The notes under the pieces were generated by a model. It was not told the origin of the DNA, searched no databases, and saw only the letters and a program-made list of their open reading frames with translations. DNA of 64,000 nucleotides, taken from contig NZ_JAMHIW010000015.1 in assembly GCF_023896955.1 (NCBI RefSeq), positions 90,890-154,889 on the forward strand, read 5' to 3'. This DNA comes from Micromonospora sp. RHAY321 (GTDB lineage: Bacteria > Actinomycetota > Actinomycetes > Mycobacteriales > Micromonosporaceae). The position numbers were made by a program, and so were the translations under genes. This document shows, piece by piece, positions 49,180 through 57,077 of the stretch (position 1 is its first letter; every line of letters begins with the position of its first letter).

Positions 49180-50781
49180 GTGTCCACGCTGCGCGACCTC
49201 GCCGAGGAGCACACCCATCTCCGTCCGGCCGACATCGACCACCTGCACCGGATCGCCGGCGACTGGCAACTGCTCTCCGACCTGTCCTTCGCCGACCTGC
49301 TGCTCTGGGTGCCGGTCGACGCCGAGGGCACGTTCCTCTGCGTCGCCCAGGTCCGCCCGACGACCGCGCCCACCGCGTACCAGGACGACCAGGTGGGGCG
49401 GATCGTCGGCGGGCCGGAGGTGGCCCACCTCGGGGTGGCGTACTCCCAGGGCCGGATCTGGCGGGAGGGCGACCCGGTCTGGTACGGCGACGTGCCGGCC
49501 CGGCACGAGGCGATCCCGGTCCGGCTGCGGACCGCCGAGGGGGAGGCCGGCGAGGTGGTCGCCGTGGTCGGCCGGGACACCAACCTCTCCACCGCGCGTA
49601 CCCCCAGCCAGCTGGAGCTCAACTATCTGACCACGGCCGACGACCTGGCGCAGATGATCGCGGACGGCACCTTTCCGCCGCCCCGGCACCCGGGCGAGAC
49701 CACGTCGGCGCCCCGGGTGGGTGACGGCCTGGTCCGGCTCGACGCCGGCGGCAAGGTCACCTACGCCAGCCCGAACGCGCAGTCCGCGTACCGCCGGTTG
49801 GGCTACGCCTCCCACCTGGTGGGGGAGGACCTGGCCGCGCTGCACCGCCGGTTGGCCGGCGACCCGCTGGACGGCACGGAAGCGGCGAACGGGATCCTGG
49901 CCGCGCTGCGTGGCGAGGCGCCGCCCCGGCGGGAGATCGACGCGCGCGGTGCCACGATGCTCACCCGGGCGCTGCCGCTGATGCCCGCCGGGGTGCCGAT
50001 CGGCGCGCTGGTGCTGGTCCGGGACATCACCGAGGTCCGTCGGCGGGACCGGGCACTGATCACCAAGGACGCCACCATCCGGGAAATCCACCACCGGGTG
50101 AAGAACAACCTCCAGACGGTGGCCGCGCTGCTGCGGTTGCAGGCCCGCCGGGTGTCCATGCCGGAGGCCCGGGTCGCCCTGGAGGAGTCGGTCCGCCGGG
50201 TCGCCTCGATCGCCCTGGTGCACGAGACGCTCTCCATGTCCAGCGACGAGGCGGTCGAGTTCGACGGCATCGTCGACCGGGTGGCGAGCGCGGCAACCGA
50301 GGTCGCGGCGACCGAGGTGAGCGTCGGCATGCGCCGGCGGGGCAGCTTCGGCGTGCTGCCGGCAGAGATCGCCACCTCCCTGGTGATGGTCCTCAACGAG
50401 CTGCTGCTCAACGCCGTCGAGCACGGTTTCCCTCCAGCGGATGAGGCGGACGAGGTGGGCGTCCCGGCCACGCCCGCCGCCCCGTCCATGGTGCCCGCCG
50501 CCGTTCCCGAGACCGATCCGTCGGCTCGGCCCGAGGTGGTGGTCTCGGCGCACCGGTTCCGCAAGATGCTGCACGTCTCGGTGGCGGACAACGGACGCGG
50601 GCTGCCGCCCGACTTCGACGCCGAGAGCGGCAGTCGGCTCGGCCTCCAGATCGTCCGGGCACTGATCACCGGGGAGCTGCGCGGCACCATCGAGCTGCGT
50701 GCCGGTGCCAACGGCGGCACCGAGGCGGTGCTGGTCATCCCGCTGGCGCGCAGTGCGCCCGACGGGCGCTCGCAGCCCTGA
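49180..50781 (+). CDS. pdtaS: PdtaS-type sensor histidine kinase (GAF-PAS-HisKA_2)
   Basis: The 533-residue soluble kinase has an N-terminal GAF-like domain (LSDLSFADLLLWVPVDAEGT), a PAS domain (VRLDAGGKVTYASPNAQSAY) and a HisKA_2 dimerisation box. The phosphoacceptor lies at H304/H305 (EIHHRVKNNLQT, then LLRLQARR). The HATPase has VLNELLLNAVEHGFP and VADNGRGLPPDF. It matches mycobacterial PdtaS, which phosphorylates the ANTAR RNA-binding regulator PdtaR and responds to cyclic-di-GMP or metals. PdtaR is not in this window. A proline-rich insertion (about residues 424-447) separates ATPase motifs. The GTG start has CACCCT seven bases upstream and no ribosome-binding site. Confidence 0.88.
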   Translation: MSTLRDLAEEHTHLRPADIDHLHRIAGDWQLLSDLSFADLLLWVPVDAEGTFLCVAQVRPTTAPTAYQDDQVGRIVGGPEVAHLGVAYSQGRIWREGDPVWYGDVPARHEAIPVRLRTAEGEAGEVVAVVGRDTNLSTARTPSQLELNYLTTADDLAQMIADGTFPPPRHPGETTSAPRVGDGLVRLDAGGKVTYASPNAQSAYRRLGYASHLVGEDLAALHRRLAGDPLDGTEAANGILAALRGEAPPRREIDARGATMLTRALPLMPAGVPIGALVLVRDITEVRRRDRALITKDATIREIHHRVKNNLQTVAALLRLQARRVSMPEARVALEESVRRVASIALVHETLSMSSDEAVEFDGIVDRVASAATEVAATEVSVGMRRRGSFGVLPAEIATSLVMVLNELLLNAVEHGFPPADEADEVGVPATPAAPSMVPAAVPETDPSARPEVVVSAHRFRKMLHVSVADNGRGLPPDFDAESGSRLGLQIVRALITGELRGTIELRAGANGGTEAVLVIPLARSAPDGRSQP

Positions 50782-50842
50782 CGCTCGGGGGTCCGGTCGT
50801 TCCGGGCGGGCCGCGTCCGGGAAGCAGTGCGCCGGTGACCCT

Positions 50843-50878
50843 GATACCTGTGAGTCATCTTCATGCCTCAGGGGTATC
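50843..50878. repeat. Imperfect 12-bp inverted repeat after pdtaS
   Basis: GATACCTGTGAG (50843-50854) matches the reverse complement of CTCAGGGGTATC (50867-50878) at 10 of 12 positions. A further CTGACCC/GGGTCAG pair follows (50897-50903 and 50924-50930, overlapping the convergent stop). One or both may terminate pdtaS and the convergent GT-C gene. Confidence 0.4.
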
Positions 50879-50926
50879 GCGCTCGTCGATGTGTGCCTGA
50901 CCCTGGCGGCCAGAGCCATGGTTGGG

Positions 50927-52462
50927 TCAGCGGCCGGGGCTGCTGGTCAGCAGGGCGACGGTCAGGCCGGAGCGCTGCCAGACCCGTGCGACGCCGAAGC
51001 CCGCCCGCAGCGCCTCGCCCTTGGCGCCGGTCACCGTGGCCACCGGGTCGGCGTGCCGCCCGGCGACCACCAGCCAGACCCGTGGCGTGCCGGCCAGGCA
51101 CTGCGCCGGGCGCTGGCACTCCGCCGCCCACAGATCGCCCCGACGGACCTCGTCCTCGGTGACCAGCACGTCCCGCGGCTGGTCGGCGAGGTGGTACCCG
51201 ACGCCCAGATCGAGGAAGAGCCAGCTGTTCCTGGGCGAGTAGACCACCACGTCCCCGGGCCGTTGCCCGTCGGCGATCACCCGGGCGGCACCCGCGTAGT
51301 CCACCGGCGCGCTGCGCGGCCACTCGTGGGTCCGCCGCAGCGCCTCCTGGTCGGGCAGGCCGAGCAGCCCGGCGAGCACCACCACGGCCAGCGCGGCCGG
51401 CGCGCTCACCCCGGCCAGTGCCGCACCGGCCAGCAGGCAGGCGAAGGGCACGACGAAGACCAGGTACCGGGGTACCCACAGCGGTACGACCGTGCCGGCG
51501 GCGAAGAGCAGCAGGACGGGCAGCAGCACCGCGCCCACCGGCAGCAGGGCCCGTCGGCCGAGGCGAGCCGCACCCAGCGCGGCGACCCCGACCACCAGCC
51601 CGCCCACCACGGAGCTCTGGGCCACCCCACCGGGCAGCGCGCTCAGGTCGTCCAGGTGGGCCGAAGCGACCCAGTCCAACTGTCGCGAACGCTGTGTGGC
51701 GGCCCTCAGCAGCAGCGGGCTCACCAGCAGCGCCGCCGGCACCAGCGCGACCAGCCACCGCCACGCCCGCCGATCCACCGCACCGGTCCCGTCCGAGTCG
51801 GCCTTCTCCGGTCCGGTGGCTGCCGCAGCGGCCACCCCGGCCGCCGGGGCGCCCCGCCACCAGGCGAACAGCACGACCAGCGCGTGCGCGGCGAGCAGGG
51901 TGAGCGCGATCAGATGCGTGAGCCCGAGCGCGGCCACGGCTGCCGCGTACCCGGCCCATCGGGGCCAGCTCGGTCGGCGCAGCGCCGCCACCAGCAGCAG
52001 GGTGGCGAGCACCGCGAACATGCTGGCCAAGGCGTACGGGCGGGCCTCCTGCCCGTACCGGGAGGTGCCGGGGAGCAGCGCGAAGAGCAGCCCGGCGAAC
52101 AGGCCGGTACGCCCGTCGGCGAGCCGCGCGCCGAGCACGGCGAGCAGACCGGCGGCGACGGCCATGGCCAGCGCCGCCGGCGCGCGTAGCGCCACCGTGG
52201 AGTCGCCGACGATCGCCAACCAGCCGTGCATCAGCAGGTAATACGGGCCGGTGGCGGCGTCGATGGTGCCGGCCAACCGGGCCAGGTCGCCCGGTGACCG
52301 GGTGGCCGCGCTCCACGTCGCCAGCTCGTCACGCCAGAGCTGGGCGGAGCCCAGCCCGGTGCCGGTGACCACCAGGGTCAGCAGCGCCGGAGGGAGCCAG
52401 ACCGGGACGCGGTGCAGGCGACTCCGCCACACCGGGTTCGACCTTTCGGACAATATGCCCAC
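50927..52462 (-). CDS. GT-C (GT39/mannosyltransferase-like) membrane glycosyltransferase
   Basis: The 511-residue protein has about 10-12 transmembrane helices. Its first extracytoplasmic loop carries SAQLWRDELATWSAATRSPG, with the acidic D-E pair typical of GT-C enzymes that use polyprenyl-phosphate sugars. A large soluble C-terminal part with four cysteines (AECQRPAQC) follows. It probably glycosylates an envelope lipid, glycan or protein. No partner genes identify the acceptor. GTG at 52462 is chosen; an ATG at 52531 would add 23 residues. Its upstream region is shared with the cysteine-operon leader on the opposite strand. Confidence 0.82.
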   Translation of the reverse strand: MGILSERSNPVWRSRLHRVPVWLPPALLTLVVTGTGLGSAQLWRDELATWSAATRSPGDLARLAGTIDAATGPYYLLMHGWLAIVGDSTVALRAPAALAMAVAAGLLAVLGARLADGRTGLFAGLLFALLPGTSRYGQEARPYALASMFAVLATLLLVAALRRPSWPRWAGYAAAVAALGLTHLIALTLLAAHALVVLFAWWRGAPAAGVAAAAATGPEKADSDGTGAVDRRAWRWLVALVPAALLVSPLLLRAATQRSRQLDWVASAHLDDLSALPGGVAQSSVVGGLVVGVAALGAARLGRRALLPVGAVLLPVLLLFAAGTVVPLWVPRYLVFVVPFACLLAGAALAGVSAPAALAVVVLAGLLGLPDQEALRRTHEWPRSAPVDYAGAARVIADGQRPGDVVVYSPRNSWLFLDLGVGYHLADQPRDVLVTEDEVRRGDLWAAECQRPAQCLAGTPRVWLVVAGRHADPVATVTGAKGEALRAGFGVARVWQRSGLTVALLTSSPGR

Positions 52463-52574
52463 GGTGCGAGCCTGCCACGGTCGCCGCGTGAGCTGGCCAC
52501 GTATCCCGGCCCGTGATGTGGGATCCGGCACGCGGACATTGGCCCGCCCTCATGCGGTGTGGCAGCATGAGCCC

Positions 52575-52661
52575 ATGACCGCCGCTGTCGTCCGCCGCTT
52601 CGTGGCTCGTCGCCACGTTGATTACGGCCGCGTGCGCAGCGCGATCTGTCCGGCCAACTGA
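52575..52661 (+). CDS. Leader peptide of the sulfate-assimilation operon
   Basis: A 28-codon frame starts MTAAVVRRFVARRHVD and ends YGRVRSAICPAN. It carries the RRHVDxxRVxSAIC pattern of actinobacterial cysteine-type leader peptides found before sulfur-metabolism genes. The single Cys codon (TGT) is five codons before the stop. Translation pausing there when Cys-tRNA is scarce could change folding of the 135-base leader before the sulfite reductase gene. CAGCAT six bases before the ATG and no ribosome-binding site suggest a leaderless start, as in mycobacterial cysteine attenuators. Confidence 0.8.
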   Translation: MTAAVVRRFVARRHVDYGRVRSAICPAN

Positions 52662-52665
52662 CGAC

Positions 52666-52788
52666 GCCCGACCCATCTGTCTCGGGCGCGCTCCGCGCCG
52701 GCTGTCTCCGACACCGTTGTCCCGCCCGTTCCGCACGGGCCGGCCGCCGCGCCCCGCGCACCGCCCGAGGCACAGCAGACAACGGAGG
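52666..52788 (+). promoter_or_regulatory. Structured leader between the Cys peptide and sulfite reductase gene
   Basis: A hairpin GCCCGA/TCGGGC (52666-52671/52682-52687) follows the leader stop. CCGTTGTC (52714-52721) can pair with GACAACGG (52778-52785), whose last GG begins the Shine-Dalgarno GGAGG (52784-52788). This could mask the ribosome-binding site in one conformation. Confidence 0.45.
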
Positions 52789-52796
52789 ACGCCGCG

Positions 52797-54509
52797 ATGG
52801 CGGTCAGCAGCATCCCGGCCCGTTCCGAGGACCCGACGACCCGCCCGACCCGGGCGCCGCGCCGGCCGCGGGGTGAGGGTCAGTGGGCGCTCGGCCACCG
52901 CGAGCCGCTCAACCCCAACGAGCGGATCAAGAAGGACGACGATCCGCTGAACGTCCGGGCCCGGATCGAGAACATCTACGCCCACCGCGGCTTCGCCTCC
53001 ATCGACCCCCAGGACCTGCGGGGCCGGTTCCGCTGGTGGGGCCTCTACACCCAGCGCAAGGCGGGCATCGACGGCGGGCGCACCGCCGTGCTGGAGCCGC
53101 ACGAGCTGGAGGACGAGTTCTTCATGCTCCGGGTCCGCATCGACGGCGGTCAGCTCAGCCTGGCCCAGTTGCGCGTGATCGCGGACATCTCCCGGGAGTT
53201 CGCCCGGGACACCGCCGACATCACCGACCGGCAGAACATCCAGTACCACTGGATCCGGGTCGAGGACATGCCGGAGATCTGGCGCCGGCTGGAGTCGGTC
53301 GGCCTGCAGACCACCGAGGCGTGCGGCGACTGCCCCCGGATCGTGCTGGGCAGCCCGGTCGCCGGGGTGGCCCGGGACGAGCTGCTCGACCCGACCCCGG
53401 CGATCGACGAGATCGTGGCCCGGTACGTCGGCGACAAGCAGTTCTCCAACCTGCCCCGCAAGTTCAAGACGTCGATCTCCTGGCTGGTGGACACCCCGTA
53501 CGAGTCGAACGACATCGCCCTGCTCGGCGTCGACCACCCCGAGCACGGCCCCGGCTTCGACCTCTGGGTCGGTGGCGGTCTGTCCACCAACCCGATGCTG
53601 GCCCAGCGACTCGGGGCCTGGGTGCCGCTGGCCGAGATCCCCGACGTGTGGGCCGGCGTGGTCGGGATCTTCCGCGACTACGGCTACCGGCGGCTGCGTA
53701 ACCGGGCCCGGCTGAAGTTCCTGGTGGCCGACTGGGGCGTGGAGCGTTTCCGTGAGGTCCTGGAGAAGGAGTACCTCGGCCGGACGCTGCTCGACGGCCC
53801 GGCTCCGGAGCTGCCGGCGAAGCCGATCGACCACGTGGGCGTGCACGAGCAGGCCGACGGGCGGCACTACGTGGGCGCCGCCCCGGTGGTCGGGCGGGTG
53901 TCCGGCGGGCAGCTCGCCCAGCTGGCCGACGTGGTCGAGGCGCACGGCAGCGACCGGGTGCGGCTCACCCCGTACCAGAAGCTGCTGGTGCTCGACGTGC
54001 CGTCGGAGCGGACGGAGTCGCTGGTCGACGCGCTGCGCGGGATCGGCCTGGAGGCCCGGCCGTCGGCCTGGCGGCGCGGCACCATGGCGTGCACCGGCAT
54101 CGAGTACTGCAAGCTGGCCATCGTCGAGACCAAAGCCCGCGGCGAGGAGCTGGTGGCCCGACTGGAGCAGCGGCTGCGCGACTTCGACGCGGACATCTCG
54201 ATCCACATCAACGGTTGCCCGAACGCCTGCGCCCGCACCCAGGTCGCCGACATCGGGCTCAAGGGCCAACTGGTGGTCGGCCCCGACGGCCGGCAGGTCG
54301 AGGGCTTCCAGGTGCACCTGGGTGGCGGGCTGGGCATGGCGCAGGGCCAGACCGCCGGCTTCGGGCGCAAGCTGCGCGGCCTGAAGACCACCGCCGACGA
54401 GCTTCCGGAGTACGTGGAACGACTGGCCCGCCGCTACCTGGCCGGCCGGAGCGAGGGCGAGACGTTCGCCAACTGGGTGATCAGAGTCGACGAGGAGGAA
54501 CTGCGATGA
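52797..54509 (+). CDS. sir: Assimilatory sulfite reductase (ferredoxin), NirA/SirA type
   Basis: The 570-residue hemoprotein has two sulfite/nitrite-reductase repeats. Siroheme/4Fe-4S ligands are seen in ACTGIEYCKLAIVETK and INGCPNACARTQVADIGLKG. TEACGDCPRIVLGSP and ITDRQNIQYHWIRVEDMP are conserved surface motifs. It reduces sulfite to sulfide with six ferredoxin electrons. Nitrite reductases share the fold, but the downstream APS reductase and chelatase genes decide for sulfite. ATG 52797 follows GGAGGA. It overlaps the next gene by four bases and starts a tight operon (sir-zinc ribbon-cysH-chelatase). Confidence 0.92.
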   Translation: MAVSSIPARSEDPTTRPTRAPRRPRGEGQWALGHREPLNPNERIKKDDDPLNVRARIENIYAHRGFASIDPQDLRGRFRWWGLYTQRKAGIDGGRTAVLEPHELEDEFFMLRVRIDGGQLSLAQLRVIADISREFARDTADITDRQNIQYHWIRVEDMPEIWRRLESVGLQTTEACGDCPRIVLGSPVAGVARDELLDPTPAIDEIVARYVGDKQFSNLPRKFKTSISWLVDTPYESNDIALLGVDHPEHGPGFDLWVGGGLSTNPMLAQRLGAWVPLAEIPDVWAGVVGIFRDYGYRRLRNRARLKFLVADWGVERFREVLEKEYLGRTLLDGPAPELPAKPIDHVGVHEQADGRHYVGAAPVVGRVSGGQLAQLADVVEAHGSDRVRLTPYQKLLVLDVPSERTESLVDALRGIGLEARPSAWRRGTMACTGIEYCKLAIVETKARGEELVARLEQRLRDFDADISIHINGCPNACARTQVADIGLKGQLVVGPDGRQVEGFQVHLGGGLGMAQGQTAGFGRKLRGLKTTADELPEYVERLARRYLAGRSEGETFANWVIRVDEEELR

Positions 54510-54667
54510 GCAGCGAGAACCGAGCGGCACCTCTGTACTGCCCCTACTGCGGCGAGGAGGACCTGCGGCCACACGAGGCGGGTCACGGCGCGTGGGAGTG
54601 CCACGCCTGCACCCGGGTCTTCTCGGTGAAGTTCACCGGGCTGCTCTCGCGGGCGGTGACCCGATGA
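54506..54667 (+). CDS. Small zinc-ribbon protein in the sulfate-assimilation operon
   Basis: A 53-residue protein starts MSSENRAAPLYCPYCGEEDL. It has two CxxC pairs (CPYC and CHAC), forming a rubredoxin/zinc-ribbon knuckle. It overlaps both neighbours by four bases (ATGA each side), so it is made in step with sulfite reductase and APS reductase. Similar small ribbons lie between these genes in Streptomyces. It may be an electron-transfer or assembly factor, which is unproven. Confidence 0.88.
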   Translation: MSSENRAAPLYCPYCGEEDLRPHEAGHGAWECHACTRVFSVKFTGLLSRAVTR

Positions 54668-55425
54668 GCCTCATCTCCGCCGCGGGCCTGGGCCTGGTCG
54701 GTCCGGGCGGTCCGACGCCGGCCGACCCGACCCGGCGCAGCCCGGACGAGCTGCGGGCGCTGGCCGAGCAGGCTGGTCGGGAGCTGGAGGGCGCGCCGGC
54801 GCTGGAGATCGCCCGCTGGGCGGCGCAGACCTTCGGTGAGCGGTTCTGTGTCACCAGCTCGATGGCCGACGCAGTGCTGGCGCACCTGGTGTCCCGGGTC
54901 GCCCCGGGGGTGGACGTGGTCTTCCTCGACACGGGCCTGCACTTCCCGGAGACGCTGCGGGTGCGCGACGAGGTGGCCAGGACGCTGCCCGTGAACGTCC
55001 GGTCGATCCGGCCCCGGCTCACCGTGGGGCAGCAGGACGGCCAGTACGGGCCGCGACTGTTCAACAAGTCGCCGGACGACTGCTGCCAGCTGCGCAAGGT
55101 GGAGCCGTTGGAGCGGGCACTGACCGGCTACGACGCCTGGGCCGCGGGCCTGCGTCGGGACGAGTCGCCGACCCGGGCCAACACGCCGGTGGTGACCTTC
55201 GACCCGCGACGCGGCAAGGTCAAGGTCAACCCGATCGCGGCCTGGTCGCAGGGCGACGTGGACGCCTACATCGCCCGCTGGAACGTGCCGGTCAACGAGC
55301 TGTTCAAGCAGGGTTACGGCTCGATCGGCTGCTGGCCGTGCACCCGTCGGACCAAGGCCGGCGAGGATCCGCGGGCCGGCCGGTGGGCCATGTTCGAGAA
55401 GACCGAGTGCGGACTGCACGTCTGA
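54664..55425 (+). CDS. cysH: Phosphoadenylyl/adenylyl-sulfate reductase
   Basis: The 253-residue protein has the PAPS-reductase fold (FCVTSSMADAVLAHLVS, VDVVFLDTGLHFPETLRVRD). The cysteine pairs CC (DDCCQLRKVEP) and CxxC (GSIGCWPCTRR) ligate a 4Fe-4S cluster, so it is the APS-reductase type, with the catalytic cysteine in the C-terminal ECGLH. It makes sulfite and AMP with thioredoxin as reductant. ATG at 54664 overlaps the zinc-ribbon gene by four bases. The chelatase gene starts inside its 3' end. Confidence 0.94.
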   Translation: MSLISAAGLGLVGPGGPTPADPTRRSPDELRALAEQAGRELEGAPALEIARWAAQTFGERFCVTSSMADAVLAHLVSRVAPGVDVVFLDTGLHFPETLRVRDEVARTLPVNVRSIRPRLTVGQQDGQYGPRLFNKSPDDCCQLRKVEPLERALTGYDAWAAGLRRDESPTRANTPVVTFDPRRGKVKVNPIAAWSQGDVDAYIARWNVPVNELFKQGYGSIGCWPCTRRTKAGEDPRAGRWAMFEKTECGLHV

Positions 55426-56213
55426 CCCCCGGGACCCCGACCCCGACCGGTGTGGCCGGCGGGGCGGATCCGGTGGTGCTGGTCGCCCACGGCAGCCGTG
55501 ATCCGCGGGCGGCCGAGGCGACGCGGGCACTCGCCCGGGCCGTGGCGGCGGCCCGGCCCGGCACCCCGGTGTGGGCGAGCTGGCTGGACCACACCGAACC
55601 GGGTCCGACCGAGGTGCTGCGCGAGTTGGCCGTGGCCGGCCACCGCGGCGCGGTGCTGGTGCCGCTGCTGCTGACCGCCGCGTACCACCATCGTGTGGAC
55701 ATCCCGGCGGCCGTCGCAGCCGCGACGCAGGCCGGGCCTCCGCTGGCGGTACGGGTGACCGACGTCCTCGGCCCGGCCGACGGGAGGGTGGACCCGGCGC
55801 TGCTGGCCGGGCTGCGGCGTCGGCTCGGTGAGTCGCGTCCGGGCCGGTTCGACGCGCTGGTGCTGGCGGCGGCGGGCACCCGGGACGCGCGGGCCCGCGG
55901 CTCGGTGGGCCGGGTGGCGGATGCGCTTGGCGCGGAGTTCGGGGTGCCCTGCCGGGTGTCGTACGCCTCTGCGGCCCCGCCGTCGACCGGTGTCGCCGTG
56001 TCCCTGCTGCGGGCGGCGGGTGCTCGCCGGGTGGCGGTGGCCGGGTATTTCCTGGCGCCGGGCCTGTTTCACGACGCGGTGACCGAGGAGGCCCGGGCGG
56101 CCGGCGCGGTGGCGGTGGCCGCCCCGTTGAACGACGCTCCCGAGCTGGTCGAGCTGGTGCTGCGCCGGGTCGACGACCGGTCCGGCCGCTGCGCCCTCGC
56201 GCCAGCGGTGTGA
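55407..56213 (+). CDS. Sirohydrochlorin ferrochelatase (CbiX/SirB-like)
   Basis: The 268-residue protein has VVLVAHGSRDPRAAEATRAL, the chelatase metal-binding histidine motif. A repeat-like second half contains LVLAAAGTRDARARG and a second metal-site candidate in GYFLAPGLFHDAV. It inserts iron into sirohydrochlorin to give siroheme, the cofactor of the sulfite reductase three genes upstream. The GTG at 55407 lies inside the cysH end (19-base overlap); GTG 55452 is an alternative with a weaker context. It is the last gene of the operon. Confidence 0.87.
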   Translation: MRTARLTPGTPTPTGVAGGADPVVLVAHGSRDPRAAEATRALARAVAAARPGTPVWASWLDHTEPGPTEVLRELAVAGHRGAVLVPLLLTAAYHHRVDIPAAVAAATQAGPPLAVRVTDVLGPADGRVDPALLAGLRRRLGESRPGRFDALVLAAAGTRDARARGSVGRVADALGAEFGVPCRVSYASAAPPSTGVAVSLLRAAGARRVAVAGYFLAPGLFHDAVTEEARAAGAVAVAAPLNDAPELVELVLRRVDDRSGRCALAPAV

Positions 56214-56322
56214 CCGAGGTCGCCGACGGCGAACGCGCAAAGTGGGCGGCAGCGGGTATCCGTGGTCGGTGACGGGGATCTGGCCGGACCGCGGGGACGA
56301 GCGGTGCGGCCCTGGACAGCAG

Positions 56323-56354
56323 AACGCCCCGGCGGGCGAACCCGCCGGGGCGTT
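56323..56354. terminator. Hairpin between the chelatase and whiB1 genes
   Basis: AACGCCCCGGCGGG (56323-56336) pairs perfectly with 56341-56354 around a CGAA tetraloop. It is 17 bases beyond the whiB1 stop on the minus strand and also downstream of the sulfate operon. Confidence 0.8.
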
Positions 56355-56370
56355 GCAGCTGTGTGTGGGA

Positions 56371-56628
56371 TCAGGCGGAGTGAGCGCGCAGCACCCGGAG
56401 GCCGCCGCGCCGCTTGACAGCGCGCCGCTCCTCCTCGCTCATCCCGCCCCAGACGCCGGCGTCCTGACCCGACTCAAGTGCCCACTGCAGGCACTGGTCG
56501 GTCACGGAGCAGCGCCTGCAGACGGCCTTGGCCTGCTCGACCTGCAGGAGAGCCGGTCCGGACGTCCCGATCGGGAAGAACAGCTCCGGGTCCTCGTCGC
56601 GGCAGACAGCATGGTGACGCCAGTCCAT
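56371..56628 (-). CDS. whiB1: WhiB1 iron-sulfur transcription factor
   Basis: The 85-residue Wbl protein begins MDWRHHAVCRDEDPELFFP, nearly the same as mycobacterial WhiB1. Cluster cysteines are C9, C37, C40 and C46, with GVWGG at 58-62 and basic ERRAVKRRGGLR behind it. WhiB1 is an essential, nitric-oxide-sensitive 4Fe-4S protein that binds the primary sigma factor. The ATG at 56628 is nine bases after GAGGAG. The upstream 449-base region contains a CRP-like box and promoter. In mycobacteria whiB1 is also CRP-controlled and near pdtaS and sigH. Confidence 0.95.
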   Translation of the reverse strand: MDWRHHAVCRDEDPELFFPIGTSGPALLQVEQAKAVCRRCSVTDQCLQWALESGQDAGVWGGMSEEERRAVKRRGGLRVLRAHSA

Positions 56629-56783
56629 GGCGGCAACACTCCTCATTCTGGATGGGTGGCAATTATTGCTTGGTCGTGCTTTTCCTATATGCATCCGCAG
56701 TGCCGGTGGTGACAGTTAGCGTCTGTCCATTCGGCAGTGCGTGAGCAGGCAGTTAGCCCCGTGGACCTGCTGGAACAGCTCAA

Positions 56784-56844
56784 CCTGACGAGCATATCCA
56801 GGCAATGTCCCGGCAACTCAAGTTCGCTTGTGAATACTTTCACG
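56784..56844 (-). promoter_or_regulatory. whiB1 promoter with CRP-like box
   Basis: On the minus strand TTGAGT (56821-56816), 19 bases, TATGCT (56796-56791) make a promoter with start near 56784. TGTGA-N6-TCACG (56829-56844) matches the CRP consensus TGTGA-N6-TCACA at nine of ten fixed positions, centred about 52 bases upstream of that start. Confidence 0.55.
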
Positions 56845-57077
56845 AACGCTCGCGATGTCAAGGGTGACGCTCGGAAAAACTCCGGGCGGTGAGCAAGCCC
56901 ACAACCCATTTGTCCGGGTTCCAGTGCCTTCCTGGTTACCCGCCGTGCCACAGTCGAGGATCAATATAGTACAGTCCGCGTGACATTGCTGACATTTCCG
57001 GCACCTGCCCCTCGGTGTGGCGGCGACCGCGCCGATACGGTGTGGCGGCCGCGTCGACCTAGGGCAGTACCCGAGAC
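56845..57077. other. Non-coding region between whiB1 promoter and diacylglycerol kinase gene
   Basis: This stretch is less GC-rich than its surroundings (for example TCAATATAGTACAGT near 56960-56975). No frame with local codon bias is present and no strong hairpin is visible. It may contain further control sites for whiB1 or a small RNA, which sequence alone cannot show. Confidence 0.35.
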
